Assembly (NCBI RefSeq): GCF_003946395.1
Contig: NZ_RHNZ01000014.1
Span: forward strand, 1 to 64,000
DNA from: Levilactobacillus fuyuanensis
Lineage (GTDB): Bacteria > Bacillota > Bacilli > Lactobacillales > Lactobacillaceae
Reading direction: 5' to 3'
Length of the DNA stretch: 64,000 nt
The translations under genes and the position numbers were made by a program. Below, piece by piece: positions 33,083 to 44,934 of this stretch (its first letter is position 1; each line of letters opens with the position of its first letter). The notes under the pieces were generated by a model. That model did not search any database and was not told the origin of the DNA. It was given only the letters and a program-made list of their open reading frames with translations.

Positions 33083-33156
33083 CGGGAAGTAGCTCAGCTT
33101 GGTAGAGCACCACGTTCGGGACGTGGGGGTCGCAAGTTCAAATCTTGTCTTCCCGA
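33083..33156 (+). tRNA. tRNA-Pro (anticodon CGG)
   Basis: 74 nt. Anticodon stem CCACG/CGTGG around loop TTCGGGA. The T loop is TTCAAAT instead of TTCGAAT. Probably a duplicate of the neighbouring tRNA-Pro with a changed anticodon. A weak CTGAC/GTCAG hairpin with T-rich tail lies between them (33048-33081). Confidence 0.93.
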
Positions 33157-33185
33157 TTTTTTTATCCCGAATACATATAATAAGC

Positions 33186-33237
33186 GTAACGGCGGTTTCC
33201 ATACAGATTGTTTGGAGGCTGGCCGTTTTTTTGTTAC
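33186..33237 (+). terminator. Terminator of the tRNA cluster
   Basis: An imperfect stem with AACGGC and GCCGTT arms enclosing TTTCC/GGAGG is followed by seven T. Confidence 0.8.
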
Positions 33238-33493
33238 CATAGATTACTAAGTGCTGTTGGCTGCTAATCTGAAGAAATTGGATTACTATCATTGTATGGA
33301 ATGACGTGAGGTATACCTGTAGGTCCCGTGAAGCAGCAATTCCTGGGTTGTGGGTGGCAACCTGATTGCCAGTTGTTGGTAAGAAAATAAAACTTCTCAG
33401 CGATAAGCAGTCTAATCCGTTGCAATTTCACTGTAGTTTCGTATAATATTAGTCAACATTAGTCAAGAACACTGGACTGAAGGGGGGACGATA
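33238..33493 (+). promoter_or_regulatory. Promoter and CtsR operator of ctsR-clpC
   Basis: -35 TTGCAA (33420-33425), spacer 16, -10 TATAAT (33442-33447). Directly downstream is the heptad direct repeat AGTCAAC-ATT-AGTCAAG (33451-33467), a good match to the CtsR operator pattern of two RGTCAAA-like heptads 3 nt apart. CtsR would therefore repress its own operon until heat or protein stress. The remaining 180 bp hold no gene that I can support. Confidence 0.88.
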
Positions 33494-33961
33494 ATGGAGA
33501 ATCAGAATATTTCGGATATTATTGAATCTTACCTGAAGCAGATTTTGGCTGAATCCCAGCAGGTGGAGATCCGCAGAGCGGAAATTGCCAATCAGTTTAA
33601 CGTTGTGCCGTCCCAAATCAATTACGTCATCAAGACGCGTTTCACGATTCAGGACGGCTACGTGGTTCAGAGTAAACGGGGCGGTGGCGGTTATATTCGC
33701 ATCGAAAAGGTCAAGTTGTTAGATAACCTCGACTTTATCGACTCGTTAGTCACGGCCGTTGGTGATCAGATTTCTCGGCATGACAGTCTATCCGTCGTGC
33801 GGAGTCTGTTCGAAGCTGGGGCCATCAACCGTAGCGAAGCCAATATCATCTTGGCAGCCATCAATAAGGACGCCATTAACACGGGTGACCGACAGGCGGA
33901 TGAGCAGATTCGCGCTCAGATTTTAATTTCAATTTTGAATCACCTACGATATGAGAGTTAA
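33494..33961 (+). CDS. ctsR: Transcriptional repressor of class III stress genes
   Basis: 155 residues. The winged-helix N-terminus (ISDIIESYLKQILAESQQVEIRRAEIANQFNVVPSQINYVI) and the RGGGGYIRI wing, whose Gly-rich turn senses heat, are characteristic of CtsR. It binds heptad repeats before clp genes and is degraded by Clp protease under stress. It sits 17 bp before clpC. No mcsA or mcsB genes lie between, as usual in lactobacilli. Confidence 0.95.
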   Translation: MENQNISDIIESYLKQILAESQQVEIRRAEIANQFNVVPSQINYVIKTRFTIQDGYVVQSKRGGGGYIRIEKVKLLDNLDFIDSLVTAVGDQISRHDSLSVVRSLFEAGAINRSEANIILAAINKDAINTGDRQADEQIRAQILISILNHLRYES

Positions 33962-33978
33962 GAAAGTGAGGAGCTGCA

Positions 33979-36468
33979 ATGGATAATTTATTTACACCAA
34001 GCGCTAAGAGTGTCCTCGTCTTGGCACAGGAACAAGCAAAATACTTCAAGCACCAAGCGGTGGGGACGGAACACTTACTACTGGCCCTCACCATTGAAAA
34101 AAATGGCATTGCTAACAAAGTCTTACAGCAATTTTCTGTGACCGACGATGACGTTCGCGAAGAGATTGAACGCTTTACCGGCTATGGCACTTTAGCAAAC
34201 ACAGACAAGGATAGTTACTTGCCGTACTCACCAAAGGCCAAATCCATGTTGGCCTTGGCTGGTGACGAAGCTAAGCGATTAGGCGCAACCAAGATTGGGA
34301 CGGAACACTTGTTACTGGCTTTACTGAGTGACGAGACGATCCTGTCCTCTCGTATCTTGAAGAACCTCAACGTAGCCTTACCCGATGCCCACAAGGTCGT
34401 CTTACGTAAACTTGGTATCACGGATACCCCTAAGCGGCGCAACGATAACCGTAGTCGTCGCGCACCACAGGGTGGGACACCAACCTTGGATTCTTTGGCA
34501 CGGAACCTAACTGAATCCGCTAAAGAAGGCCGCATGGACCCAACTGTTGGTCGGGAAAAGGAAGTCAAACGGGTCATCCAGATTCTGAGTCGGCGGACGA
34601 AGAATAACCCCGTCTTAATTGGCGAACCCGGTGTCGGGAAGACCGCCATTGCCGAGGGCTTAGCCCAACGGATCGTGGCCGGCGATGTTCCCGAGGATAT
34701 GCAGAACAAGCGGCTGATGATGCTCGACATGGGCTCATTAGTAGCTGGGACCAAGTACCGTGGGGAATTTGAGGATCGGCTGAAGAAGGTCATTGAAGAA
34801 ATCTACAACGATGGTCAAGTCATCCTATTTATTGATGAACTCCACACGCTGATCGGTGCCGGTGGTGCTGAAGGGGCCATTGATGCCTCCAACATCTTGA
34901 AGCCAGCACTGGCTCGTGGTGAACTCCAAACCATTGGGGCAACTACTTTGGATGAGTACCAGAAGTACATCGAATCCGATGCTGCTCTGGAACGGCGGTT
35001 TGCGACGGTTCAGGTCAACGAACCAACGAGTGCGGAAGCCTTAGAAATCTTGAAGGGCTTGCGGTCACGCTACGAAGATCACCATCACGTCAACATTACG
35101 GATGATGCCTTGGACCAAGCCGTTAAATTATCGACGCGCTACATCAGCGATCGTTTCTTACCGGATAAGGCCATTGACCTGATGGATGAAGCTTCCGCAA
35201 AGGTCCGTATCGATCAGATGGATAAGCCAACGCCGGCTAGCAAGCAAGCAAAGGCATTAACCGACCTTGCTGCAGCCAAGGAAGCTGCCATCGAACGCCA
35301 GGACTTCGAACAAGCCGCTAAGTTGCGGACGGAAGAAATGGCCCTCCGGCAAAAGGTTGAGGCCCGTGCGGCTAAGGCTGCTGCCGCGGTGACACCAGAC
35401 CGGCAATACGCGATCGATGTTACCGGCGAAGACGTTGCCGATGTCGTGGCTGAGTGGACGGGGGTTCCCGTAACGCAGCTGAAGCAGACGGACGCCGATC
35501 GTTTGGTTAACCTGGAGTCAATCCTGCATAAGCGGGTTATTGGCCAGGAGGAAGCCGTTTCAGCCGTTTCTCGGGCCATTCGGCGGGCACGGTCAGGGTT
35601 GAAGGACCCTAACCGGCCAATCGGGTCATTCATGTTCCTAGGACCCACCGGTGTTGGGAAGACCGAATTAGCTAAGGCACTGGCCGAAGCCATGTTTGGT
35701 TCCGAAGACAACATGATTCGTGTCGACATGAGCGAATACATGGAGAAGTACTCAACCAGTCGTTTAATCGGGTCGGCTCCCGGCTACGTCGGTTACGACG
35801 AGGGTGGCCAATTAACGGAAAAGGTTCGGCAGAAGCCGTACTCCGTGGTCCTCTTCGATGAAGTTGAAAAGGCTCATCCGGACGTCTTCAACATTCTCTT
35901 GCAGGTCTTAGATGACGGGTACCTGACCGATTCTAAGGGGCGTAAGGTCGACTTCCGGAATACTATCTTGATCATGACGTCTAACTTGGGGGCAACGAAG
36001 CTGCGGGATGAAAAGACCGTTGGGTTTGGTGCCGAGGACATGGCCAACAGTTACCGGGCAATGTCTCAGACCATTCGCGAAACGTTGAAGCAGTCGTTCC
36101 GGCCAGAATTTCTGAACCGGATCGATGAAACGGTCATCTTCCACTCCTTGAAGAAGGATGAACTCCACGAAATCGTGAAGTTGATGGCTAAGCACATCGT
36201 GGACCGGGTCGCTGAACAAAACATCAAGCTGAAGATCACACCGGCTGCCATTGAAGTGGTCGCCAAGGCGGGCTTTGATCCCGAATACGGGGCACGGCCA
36301 ATTCGTCGGGCTCTGCAGACGCAGGTTGAAGATAAGTTGAGTGAGGCTTTGCTGAATGGCGAAGTTAAAGCTAACGACCAGGTCACGGTTGGGGCGACGC
36401 GTGGTGAAATCACGGTAAACGTGAAGGCACCAAGCAAGGCTAAGCCAACTGCAGTGGCGAGTCACTAA
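33979..36468 (+). CDS. clpC: ATP-dependent Clp protease ATP-binding subunit ClpC
   Basis: 829 residues, Hsp100 unfoldase that feeds ClpP and helps remove damaged proteins. The N domain has two repeats ([32 protein letters not shown]). The first AAA module has Walker [10 protein letters not shown] near residue 215. A UVR motif ([19 protein letters not shown]) is in the middle. The second AAA has GPTGVGKTE near 555. The ATG follows GTGAGGAG. Co-transcribed with ctsR and ended by a strong terminator. Confidence 0.96.
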   Translation: MDNLFTPSAKSVLVLAQEQAKYFKHQAVGTEHLLLALTIEKNGIANKVLQQFSVTDDDVREEIERFTGYGTLANTDKDSYLPYSPKAKSMLALAGDEAKRLGATKIGTEHLLLALLSDETILSSRILKNLNVALPDAHKVVLRKLGITDTPKRRNDNRSRRAPQGGTPTLDSLARNLTESAKEGRMDPTVGREKEVKRVIQILSRRTKNNPVLIGEPGVGKTAIAEGLAQRIVAGDVPEDMQNKRLMMLDMGSLVAGTKYRGEFEDRLKKVIEEIYNDGQVILFIDELHTLIGAGGAEGAIDASNILKPALARGELQTIGATTLDEYQKYIESDAALERRFATVQVNEPTSAEALEILKGLRSRYEDHHHVNITDDALDQAVKLSTRYISDRFLPDKAIDLMDEASAKVRIDQMDKPTPASKQAKALTDLAAAKEAAIERQDFEQAAKLRTEEMALRQKVEARAAKAAAAVTPDRQYAIDVTGEDVADVVAEWTGVPVTQLKQTDADRLVNLESILHKRVIGQEEAVSAVSRAIRRARSGLKDPNRPIGSFMFLGPTGVGKTELAKALAEAMFGSEDNMIRVDMSEYMEKYSTSRLIGSAPGYVGYDEGGQLTEKVRQKPYSVVLFDEVEKAHPDVFNILLQVLDDGYLTDSKGRKVDFRNTILIMTSNLGATKLRDEKTVGFGAEDMANSYRAMSQTIRETLKQSFRPEFLNRIDETVIFHSLKKDELHEIVKLMAKHIVDRVAEQNIKLKITPAAIEVVAKAGFDPEYGARPIRRALQTQVEDKLSEALLNGEVKANDQVTVGATRGEITVNVKAPSKAKPTAVASH

Positions 36469-36483
36469 ATTTACGATAAATGA

Positions 36484-36530
36484 ACGATAGTGGTGTTTCC
36501 TCTGGATGGGGGAGACACCACTATTTTTAG
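36484..36530 (+). terminator. Intrinsic terminator after clpC
   Basis: ATAGTGGTGT and ACACCACTAT form a 10-bp perfect stem, extended inward by TC/GA, with a TTTTTAG tail. Confidence 0.9.
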
Positions 36531-36801
36531 ACACAGGTAGGCCTTAAAGGTGAGTTGGAGCTAGTCCCTCAGCAGATGGTAAACCACAGGCATTGACCTA
36601 GCTGGTGATAAATGAATGTGGTACACTTAAATTGATAATATGGTATATTAGGAAGGTTGATTGGTCACACTTTACTGGCTGATTAGGTCCCTATTTAGGA
36701 TCGTCAATCGTGAAATTTCTGGCGGTCGTAGATGACAGTTTTAACAACCTATATATAATATGAAAAAACAAATCACATTTAGAAAGGAAGCCGGCCTGCT
36801 C
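36531..36801 (+). promoter_or_regulatory. Intergenic region before the TetR-type regulator
   Basis: No further gene. Several AT-rich -10-like boxes occur; the best, TATAAT at 36752-36757, directly precedes ATG 36760. That argues that translation begins later, at ATG 36802, since a transcript from it would start near 36764. No clear -35 partner was found. Confidence 0.5.
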
Positions 36802-37401
36802 ATGAAGAGAGAAGAACAATTGACCCACACCCACGCCGCTATCTTAGCTGCAGCGCGGGAACAATTCTTGGCACAGGGTTACCAGGCGACGTCGACCCGC
36901 GATATTGCGAAACAAGTGGGAATTACCCAGCCTGCCCTGTATCACCATTTTAGCGATAAGGAGGTCATCTTCCTGGAGGTCATCAAGACCGTTGGGGGAG
37001 AGATCAAAACCGGTATCACTGACGCGGTAGCGCAGATGCCAGCAGATGCGGACCCCGTGGAAGCTTTAACGACAGTCACTGAAGTGCTTACTAGCGCTCA
37101 CCCACGGGATGTCTTCACCGTGATTCATGGGAGCTTCAAGTTCCTGAAACCGGAGAACAAGCGACAACTGGGGATGGTTTTCATGCAAGATTACCTGATG
37201 CCCCTGACCAGCTTCTTTGAGACCGGTGTGGTCAGCTTGCAAGATGGGGTTAAGGCCCAGGACGCGGCTTCCTTTTATCTGACCAGCCTGAGTCCACTGT
37301 TCAATACGTTCCACCACGTCGGACCTGCGGATGCCTCACAGCACGATCAGACACTAGCACTGGTGCGGTTGATTTTATTTGGGGTTGCCGTTAAGAAGTA
37401 G
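36802..37401 (+). CDS. TetR-family transcriptional regulator
   Basis: 199 residues. HTH: HAAILAAAREQFLAQGYQATSTRDIAKQVGITQPALYHHFSDKEVIF, the classic TetR pattern. The C-terminal ligand domain is unlike those I can name, so the effector and target are unknown. The start is ATG 36802; AAAGGAAG lies 11 nt upstream. It is placed alone between clpC and rpoB, with no obvious divergent target gene. Confidence 0.87.
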   Translation: MKREEQLTHTHAAILAAAREQFLAQGYQATSTRDIAKQVGITQPALYHHFSDKEVIFLEVIKTVGGEIKTGITDAVAQMPADADPVEALTTVTEVLTSAHPRDVFTVIHGSFKFLKPENKRQLGMVFMQDYLMPLTSFFETGVVSLQDGVKAQDAASFYLTSLSPLFNTFHHVGPADASQHDQTLALVRLILFGVAVKK

Positions 37402-37411
37402 AGCTTCTCTA

Positions 37412-37550
37412 TTGACATTTACCCTAGAATCTAGTACTATATCATTTGTATGCAACTGTGAATTGAAATTGGATGCACCGATATATTGTCCGGTAGCGTC
37501 CGTTATAAGAAGCCAAAAGCAAACTGTGGGTTTGTTTTTGGATTTTTTTT
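37412..37550 (+). promoter_or_regulatory. rpoBC promoter with an attenuator-like leader terminator
   Basis: TTGACA (37412-37417), spacer 17, TACTAT (37435-37440). About 70 nt into the expected transcript, CCAAAAGCAAAC (37513-37524) pairs with GTTTGTTTTTGG (37530-37541), 12 bp with one wobble, followed by eight T. It lies 92 bp before the rpoB start. It could serve as terminator of the TetR gene, but the promoter upstream makes it also an attenuator for rpoBC. Confidence 0.7.
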
Positions 37551-37641
37551 GCCAAAAATCCGGCTGATTATGCAAATGTAATCAAAATGTAACATTAGGG
37601 ATTTTGACCAATTTACAGAATAAATAGGAGAGGTGAACAAC

Positions 37642-40600
37642 TTGGCAGGACACTTAGTGAAATACGGGAAACACCGTACTCGCCGTAGCTATTCGCGGAT
37701 CAAGGAAGTCCTTGATCTCCCTAACTTAATCGAGATTCAGACGAATTCTTACAACTGGTTCCTCGATGAAGGTTTACGGGATATGTTCGACGACATCATG
37801 CCAATCGAAGATTTTCAAGGAAACCTTTCGTTAGAGTTTGTTGATTATCAATTACTGGAACCCAAATATACGGTCGATGAAGCACGGGAACACGATGCCA
37901 ATTTCTCAGCACCACTGCACGTGACCTTACGCTTAACCAACCATGAAACGGGCGAAATTAAATCGCAAGACGTCTTCTTCGGTGACTTCCCATTAATGAC
38001 GGCCCAAGGGACCTTTATCATTAACGGGGCAGAACGGGTTATTGTTTCTCAATTAGTCCGCTCACCAGGCGTTTACTTCAATGAAGATACTGACAAGAAC
38101 GGCCGGACTGTGTTTGGCGCAACGGTTATTCCTAACCGTGGTGCTTGGCTTGAATTCGAAACCGACGCTAAGAATATTTCTTACGTTCGGATCGACCGGA
38201 CGCGGAAGATTCCAATGACCGAATTAGTTCGGGCATTAGGTTTCGGTTCCGATGATGAAATCTTAGATATCTTAGGCGACAATGAAAGTTTGTCTAACAC
38301 GTTGGAAAAGGATATTCACAAGAATACCGACGATTCCCGTGTTGAAGAATCTTTGAAGGATATCTACGAACGGCTACGTCCAGGTGAACCAAAGACGGCT
38401 GACTCTTCACGGAGCTTGCTGACGGCACGGTTCTTTGACCCTAAGCGTTACGACATGGCTCCCGTTGGTCGTTACAAGACCAATAAGAAGCTCAGCCTGA
38501 AGACGCGTTTGCTCGGCTTGACCTTAGCTGAAACGTTAGCTGACCCAGATACTGGTGAAGTTATCGCGCAAAAGGGGACGGTCGTTGACAAGGACGTCAT
38601 GAAGACGTTGGCACCATTCTTGGATCAAGATGATTTCAAGATGGTTACTTTCCAACCTTCAGACGAAGCGGTTGTTACTGAACCTCTGAAGTTACAAATC
38701 ATCAAGGTGCAATCTCCAGATGACCCAGAACAAGAAGTTCCCGTTATTGGGAATGGGAACATTGACATCAAGCTGAAGCACATTCGCCCAGCCGACATCA
38801 TTGCTTCCATGAACTACTTCTTCGATCTGCAAATTGGGATTGGCAACACCGATGATATTGACCACTTGGGTAACCGGCGGATTCGTTCCGTTGGTGAATT
38901 GTTGCAAAACCAATTCCGGATCGGGTTATCCCGGATGGAACGGGTCGTTCGTGAACGGATGTCTATTCAAGACGCCGCAACCGTAACGCCACAACAATTG
39001 ATTAACATTCGTCCAGTGGTTGCTTCCATTAAGGAATTCTTCGGTTCATCTCAATTGTCACAATTCATGGACCAGACCAACCCTTTGGGTGAATTAACCC
39101 ATAAGCGTCGTCTGTCTGCCCTTGGACCTGGTGGTTTGACGCGTGACCGTGCCGGATATGAAGTCCGGGATGTTCACTACACCCACTATGGTCGGATGTG
39201 CCCAATTGAAACGCCTGAAGGTCCTAACATTGGGTTGATCAACAGTCTGTCCAGTTACGCACGGGTTAACAAGTATGGGTTTATTGAAACGCCATACCGT
39301 CGTGTGTCATGGGACACGCACATGGTTACCGACAAGATCGATTACTTGACTGCTGATGAAGAAGATAACTACGTCGTTGCCCAAGCCAACACGCCTTTAA
39401 ACGATGACGGTTCATTTGCTACGGATACCATCATGGCCCGTGACGAAGATAACAACATCGAAACCAGTGCTGACAAGATTGACTACATGGACGTTTCGCC
39501 TAAGCAAGTTGTTGCCGTGGCCACTGCATGTATTCCTTTCTTGGAAAACGATGACTCCAACCGTGCCTTGATGGGTGCCAACATGCAACGGCAAGCTGTG
39601 CCATTGCTTGACCCTCATGCACCACTGGTTGGGACTGGTATTGAATATAAAGCTGCGCATGACTCCGGGGTTGCTTTAATTAGCCAACACGAAGGAACTG
39701 TTGAATACGTCGATGCACGTGAAATCCGTGTTCGTCGCGACGACGATGCGCTTGACACTTACAAGCTCATGAAGTTCCGCCGGTCAAACGGTGGTAAGAA
39801 CTACAACCAACGTCCAATCGTTAAGGTTGGCGATCGCGTCGACAACGACGAAATCTTGGCTGATGGTCCTTCAATGGAAAATGGGGAACTTGCTTTAGGG
39901 CAAAACCCATTAGTTGCCTTCATGACTTGGCAAGGGTACAACTTCGAAGATGCCATCGGGATCAACGAACGGTTGGTTCGCGATGACGTTTACACGTCGA
40001 TTCATATTGAAGAATACGAATCAGAAGCACGTGACACGAAGCTTGGACCTGAAGAAATGACGCGTGAAATTCCTAACGTCGGTGAAGATGCCTTGAAGAA
40101 CTTGGACGAAGACGGGATTATCCGTGTCGGTGCCGAAGTTCAAGACGGTGACATCTTAGTTGGTAAAGTGACGCCTAAGGGTGTGACTGAATTATCAGCC
40201 GAAGAACGTTTACTCCATGCTATCTTTGGTGAAAAGGCCCGTGAAGTGCGGGATACTTCCCTTAAGGTTCCACATGGTGGTGGCGGGATCATCCAGGATG
40301 TTAAGATCTTTACTCGTGAAAACGGGGATGAATTATCACCTGGTGTCAACATGATGGTTCGGGTCTACATCGCACAAAAGCGTAAGATCCAAGTTGGTGA
40401 CAAGATGTCTGGTCGTCATGGTAACAAGGGGACGGTTTCTGTCGTTATCCCTCAAGAAGATATGCCATACATGCCAGATGGGACGCCAATCGACATCATG
40501 CTGAGTCCAATGGGTGTGCCTTCCCGGATGAACATCGGGCAAGTGCTCGAATTGCATTTAGGGATGGCTGCTCGTAAGTTAGGGATTCACGTGGCTACGC

Positions 40601-41256
40601 CAGTCTTCGATGGTGCCCAAGATACTGATATCGCGGACGCTTTGAAGGAAGCCGGTATGGCTGCTGATGCCAAGACTGTCTTATACGATGGTCGGACTGG
40701 TGAACCGTTCGATAAGCGGGTTGCCGTTGGTGTCATGAACTACCTGAAGTTGGCTCACATGGTCGACGACAAGATGCACGCCCGTTCCATTGGACCTTAC
40801 TCATTGGTTACCCAACAACCCCTTGGTGGGAAAGCACAATTTGGTGGCCAACGGTTTGGTGAAATGGAAGTTTGGGCCTTGGAAGCTTACGGTGCCGCTT
40901 ATACGTTGCAAGAAATCTTGACGTACAAGTCTGATGACGTTGTTGGTCGGGTTAAGACCTACGAAGCCATCGTTAAGGGCGATCCAATTCCAAAGCCTGG
41001 TGTCCCTGAATCATTCCGTGTTCTGGTTAAGGAATTACAATCCTTAGGGTTGGACATGAAGGTCTTAAACGGGAACAACGAAGAAATCGAACTCCGCGAT
41101 ATGGACGACGATGACGATGATGTTGTGAACGTTGATGCTTTGAGCAAGTACGCCCAACAGCAAGAAGAGCAACGCAAAGCGCAAGCTCAGGCCGACAGTG
41201 CCAAGACCACACCAGAATCAACGAAAAATGAAAGTCAACCGAACACACAAGACTAA
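37642..41256 (+). CDS. rpoB: RNA polymerase subunit beta
   Basis: 1204 residues. The catalytic core subunit holding the rifamycin pocket ([20 protein letters not shown] from about residue 469, wild-type looking). The [12 protein letters not shown] motif and the C-terminal [24 protein letters not shown] are intact. TTG 37642 was chosen because AGGAGAGGTGA (37627-37637) is the ribosome site and covers the GTG at 37633; it also restores the usual start AGHLVKYG. The tail is acidic (DDDDDDV) and then Gln/Lys-rich. It is followed by rpoC after 21 bp. Confidence 0.98.
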   Translation: MAGHLVKYGKHRTRRSYSRIKEVLDLPNLIEIQTNSYNWFLDEGLRDMFDDIMPIEDFQGNLSLEFVDYQLLEPKYTVDEAREHDANFSAPLHVTLRLTNHETGEIKSQDVFFGDFPLMTAQGTFIINGAERVIVSQLVRSPGVYFNEDTDKNGRTVFGATVIPNRGAWLEFETDAKNISYVRIDRTRKIPMTELVRALGFGSDDEILDILGDNESLSNTLEKDIHKNTDDSRVEESLKDIYERLRPGEPKTADSSRSLLTARFFDPKRYDMAPVGRYKTNKKLSLKTRLLGLTLAETLADPDTGEVIAQKGTVVDKDVMKTLAPFLDQDDFKMVTFQPSDEAVVTEPLKLQIIKVQSPDDPEQEVPVIGNGNIDIKLKHIRPADIIASMNYFFDLQIGIGNTDDIDHLGNRRIRSVGELLQNQFRIGLSRMERVVRERMSIQDAATVTPQQLINIRPVVASIKEFFGSSQLSQFMDQTNPLGELTHKRRLSALGPGGLTRDRAGYEVRDVHYTHYGRMCPIETPEGPNIGLINSLSSYARVNKYGFIETPYRRVSWDTHMVTDKIDYLTADEEDNYVVAQANTPLNDDGSFATDTIMARDEDNNIETSADKIDYMDVSPKQVVAVATACIPFLENDDSNRALMGANMQRQAVPLLDPHAPLVGTGIEYKAAHDSGVALISQHEGTVEYVDAREIRVRRDDDALDTYKLMKFRRSNGGKNYNQRPIVKVGDRVDNDEILADGPSMENGELALGQNPLVAFMTWQGYNFEDAIGINERLVRDDVYTSIHIEEYESEARDTKLGPEEMTREIPNVGEDALKNLDEDGIIRVGAEVQDGDILVGKVTPKGVTELSAEERLLHAIFGEKAREVRDTSLKVPHGGGGIIQDVKIFTRENGDELSPGVNMMVRVYIAQKRKIQVGDKMSGRHGNKGTVSVVIPQEDMPYMPDGTPIDIMLSPMGVPSRMNIGQVLELHLGMAARKLGIHVATPVFDGAQDTDIADALKEAGMAADAKTVLYDGRTGEPFDKRVAVGVMNYLKLAHMVDDKMHARSIGPYSLVTQQPLGGKAQFGGQRFGEMEVWALEAYGAAYTLQEILTYKSDDVVGRVKTYEAIVKGDPIPKPGVPESFRVLVKELQSLGLDMKVLNGNNEEIELRDMDDDDDDVVNVDALSKYAQQQEEQRKAQAQADSAKTTPESTKNESQPNTQD

Positions 41257-41277
41257 TTAATAAGGGAGGTCGCTTCT

Positions 41278-44200
41278 TTGGTCGATGTCAATAAGTTCGA
41301 AAGCATGCAGATCGGGCTGGCTTCACCTGATAAGATCCGTAGCTGGTCTTACGGGGAAGTCAAGAAGCCTGAAACCATCAACTACCGGACGTTAAAGCCT
41401 GAAAAAGATGGGCTGTTCGACGAGCGGATTTTCGGTCCTACCAAGGACTGGGAATGTGCCTGTGGGAAATACAAGCGGATCCGTTACAAGGGTGTCGTTT
41501 GTGACCGTTGTGGTGTTGAAGTTACCCGTTCTAAGGTTCGTCGTGAACGGATGGGCCATATCGAATTGGCTGCTCCTGTAACCCACATCTGGTACTTCAA
41601 GGGGATCCCAAGTCGGATGGGCTTGGTCCTCGACATGAGTCCTCGTGCCCTGGAAGAAATCATCTACTTTGCATCCTACGTTGTCTTAGATCCAGGTAAC
41701 ACCCCATTGGAAAAGAAGCAACTCCTTTCCGAACGGGATTACCGTGACAAACTTGTAGAATACGGTAGCAAGGCCTTCAAGGCTGAAATGGGTGCCGAAG
41801 CCATCAAGAAGCTATTGATGGCCGTAGACCTGGATAAAGAAGTTAAGGAATTAAAAGAAGAATTGAAGGAAGCCACTGGTCAAAAGCGGACGCGTGCCGT
41901 TCGTCGTTTGGACATCTTGGAAGCCTTCGTGACTTCAGGTAACCGTCCTGAATGGATGGTAATGGATGCCATTCCGGTAATCCCACCTGATCTTCGTCCA
42001 ATGGTACAACTCGAAGGTGGTCGTTTCGCAACGTCCGACCTGAATGACTTGTACCGGCGGGTTATCAACCGGAACAGCCGGTTGAAGCGTTTACTGGACT
42101 TAAACGCACCTGGGATCATCGTTCAAAACGAAAAGCGGATGCTTCAAGAAGCCGTTGATGCTTTGATCGATAACGGTCGTCGTGGCCGTCCAGTTGCTGG
42201 TCCTGGTAACCGTCCACTGAAGTCTCTTTCACACATGTTGAAAGGGAAGCAAGGACGTTTCCGTCAAAACTTGTTAGGGAAGCGGGTTGACTACTCTGGT
42301 CGTTCCGTTATTGACGTTGGTCCTTCCCTCAAGTTCAACCAAATGGGTCTGCCAGTTCCAATGGCTCTGGAATTATTCCGGCCATTCATCATGAAGGAAT
42401 TGGTTGCGCGTGGTTTGGCTTCTAACATTAAGAATGCCAAGCGCCAGATCGACCGTGAAGATGACGATGTCTTCAATGTTCTTGAAGATGTTATCAAGGA
42501 ACACCCTGTTCTGTTGAACCGGGCACCTACGCTTCACCGTTTGGGGATTCAAGCGTTCGAACCAGTCTTGGTTAGTGGTAAAGCTATGCGTCTTCACCCA
42601 TTGGCTTGTGAAGCTTACAATGCCGATTTCGATGGGGACCAAATGGCCATTCACGTGCCATTATCTGACGAAGCACAAGCTGAAGCACGTTTGCTGATGC
42701 TAGCTGCTCACCATATCCTGGCTCCTGCCAGTGGTAAGCCAGTTGTTGCGCCTTCTCAAGATATGGTTATCGGGAACTACTACCTGACCATGGAAGAAGA
42801 TAACCGTGAAGGGGAAGGTATGATCTTTACCGACCTCAACGAAGCCGTCTTGGCTTACCGTAACGGTTTGGTTCACTGGCACAGCCGTGTCGGGGTCCAA
42901 GTCTCCGGCATGACTGACAAGCCATTTACTGACGAACAACGCAGTAAGATTATGGTAACGACCGTTGGGAAGTTGATCTTCAATAACATCCTGCCTAAGT
43001 CATTCCCATACTTGAACGAACCAACCAGCACGAACCTGAACGGCTACGTCCCTGACAAGTACTTCTTGGCACCGGGCGAAGACATTCACGATTACCTGCA
43101 AAATGCTGAATTAGTTGGCCCATTCAAGAAGGGCTTCTTGTCTGACATTATCGCTGCCGTTTACCAACAATACAAGGTTACTGAAACCTCTAAGTTGTTG
43201 GACCGGATCAAGGATTTGGGTTACGACGAATCCACGAAGTCTGGGTTAACGGTTGGGATGGTCGACGTTACCGACTTGAAGGAAAAGCCAGAAATTATCG
43301 ACGCAGCCCACAAACAGGTTGCTACGGTAACGAAGCAATTCCGTCGTGGGTTGATCACCGACCACGAACGTTACGAACGAGTTATTGGGATCTGGAACGA
43401 TGCCAAGGATGACATTCAAAACGCTCTGATTCACAGTTTCGACCAACAGAACCCTATCTTTATGATGAGTGATTCTGGTGCTCGTGGTAACATTTCTAAC
43501 TTTACCCAGTTGGCTGGTATGCGTGGCTTGATGGCCGCTCCTAGTGGTGACATCATGGAGCTGCCTATCACGTCTAACTTCCGTGAAGGCCTGACGGTTA
43601 TGGAAATGTTCATTTCGACCCATGGGGCCCGTAAAGGGATGACCGATACGGCCCTCAAGACTGCCAACTCAGGTTACCTGACTCGGCGTCTGGTCGATGT
43701 TGCGCAAGACGTTATCATTCGGGAAAAGGATTGTGGGACTGACCGTGGTTTGAAGATTCGTGCCATCACTGATGGTAACGAAATGATCGAACCATTGTAT
43801 GACCGGATCTTAGGGCGTTACACCCAAAAGACCGTCTACGATCCAAAGACTGGGGACGTTATTGTTCCTAAGAACCAAATGATCGTCGAAGACACGGCAC
43901 AAAAGATTGTTGATGCTGGTGTTGAAGAAGTGACGATTCGTTCCGCCTTCACTTGCAACACTGAACATGGTGTTTGTGAACATTGTTATGGCCGTAACAT
44001 GGCTACTGGTGACGAAGTTGAAGTTGGTGAAGCCGTTGGTACTGTTGCCGCGCAATCTATCGGTGAACCAGGTACTCAGCTGACCATGCGTAACTTCCAT
44101 ACCGGTGGTGTTGCCGGGAACGAAGATATTACCCAAGGGCTTCCTCGTGTTCAAGAATTATTTGAATCTCGGAACCCTAAAGGTAAAGCTGAAATTACTG

Positions 44201-44925
44201 AAGTTACTGGGACGGTTGAATCAATCGAAGAAAACCCAGCAGAACGGACCAAGGAAATCACCATTAAGGGTGAAGCCGATACGCGGAGTTACACGTTACC
44301 GATCACTGCTCGTATGCGGGTCAGCGAAGGCGACTTCATTCACCGTGGTTCAGCATTGAACTATGGGTCTGTTGATCCTAAGGAAATGCTGCGGGTTCGC
44401 GATGTCTTGTCTACTGAAACTTACATCTTAGGTGAAGTGCAACGTGTTTACCGGATGCAAGGTGTTGCTATCAGTGATAAGCACGTTGAAATCATGGTTC
44501 GGCAGATGTTACGTAAAGTTCGGATCATGGATCCGGGCGATACCGATGTCTTGCCTGGTACTTTGATGGATATTCAAGACTTCCGTCGCGCTAACTACCA
44601 GACGTTAATCTCTGGTGGTATCGCCGCTACGGCGCGTCCAGTTATCTTGGGGATCACCAAGGCTGCTTTGGAAACGAACAGTTTCTTATCAGCCGCATCC
44701 TTCCAGGAAACGACGCGTGTCTTGACCGACGCTGCTATTCGTGGCAAGAACGATCCATTAGTTGGTTTGAAGGAAAACGTTATTATTGGGAAGATCATTC
44801 CTGCCGGGACTGGGATGCCAGATTACCGTCAGATCAAGCCCAAGGAAGTTGGCGGTTCGTCAACCGAAGGCGTCTACTCAATCAGCGATTTGGAAAAGCA
44901 AATGCAAGAGGATTCACAGGCTTAA
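41278..44925 (+). CDS. rpoC: RNA polymerase subunit beta'
   Basis: 1215 residues. An N-terminal zinc site has Cys60, Cys62, Cys75 and Cys78. The catalytic NADFDGD motif lies near residues 447-453. Bridge-helix and trigger-loop regions ([34 protein letters not shown]) are recognisable. The TTG start follows AAGGGAGGT by 7 nt. Last gene of the rpoBC operon; a terminator-like hairpin and a set of tandem repeats follow. Confidence 0.98.
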   Translation: MVDVNKFESMQIGLASPDKIRSWSYGEVKKPETINYRTLKPEKDGLFDERIFGPTKDWECACGKYKRIRYKGVVCDRCGVEVTRSKVRRERMGHIELAAPVTHIWYFKGIPSRMGLVLDMSPRALEEIIYFASYVVLDPGNTPLEKKQLLSERDYRDKLVEYGSKAFKAEMGAEAIKKLLMAVDLDKEVKELKEELKEATGQKRTRAVRRLDILEAFVTSGNRPEWMVMDAIPVIPPDLRPMVQLEGGRFATSDLNDLYRRVINRNSRLKRLLDLNAPGIIVQNEKRMLQEAVDALIDNGRRGRPVAGPGNRPLKSLSHMLKGKQGRFRQNLLGKRVDYSGRSVIDVGPSLKFNQMGLPVPMALELFRPFIMKELVARGLASNIKNAKRQIDREDDDVFNVLEDVIKEHPVLLNRAPTLHRLGIQAFEPVLVSGKAMRLHPLACEAYNADFDGDQMAIHVPLSDEAQAEARLLMLAAHHILAPASGKPVVAPSQDMVIGNYYLTMEEDNREGEGMIFTDLNEAVLAYRNGLVHWHSRVGVQVSGMTDKPFTDEQRSKIMVTTVGKLIFNNILPKSFPYLNEPTSTNLNGYVPDKYFLAPGEDIHDYLQNAELVGPFKKGFLSDIIAAVYQQYKVTETSKLLDRIKDLGYDESTKSGLTVGMVDVTDLKEKPEIIDAAHKQVATVTKQFRRGLITDHERYERVIGIWNDAKDDIQNALIHSFDQQNPIFMMSDSGARGNISNFTQLAGMRGLMAAPSGDIMELPITSNFREGLTVMEMFISTHGARKGMTDTALKTANSGYLTRRLVDVAQDVIIREKDCGTDRGLKIRAITDGNEMIEPLYDRILGRYTQKTVYDPKTGDVIVPKNQMIVEDTAQKIVDAGVEEVTIRSAFTCNTEHGVCEHCYGRNMATGDEVEVGEAVGTVAAQSIGEPGTQLTMRNFHTGGVAGNEDITQGLPRVQELFESRNPKGKAEITEVTGTVESIEENPAERTKEITIKGEADTRSYTLPITARMRVSEGDFIHRGSALNYGSVDPKEMLRVRDVLSTETYILGEVQRVYRMQGVAISDKHVEIMVRQMLRKVRIMDPGDTDVLPGTLMDIQDFRRANYQTLISGGIAATARPVILGITKAALETNSFLSAASFQETTRVLTDAAIRGKNDPLVGLKENVIIGKIIPAGTGMPDYRQIKPKEVGGSSTEGVYSISDLEKQMQEDSQA

Positions 44926-44934
44926 GAGCGTGCA

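Noticed and set aside
32286-33292. Open frames over the tRNA cluster on both strands
   Set aside because: They read through mature tRNA genes and are a well-known source of false proteins.
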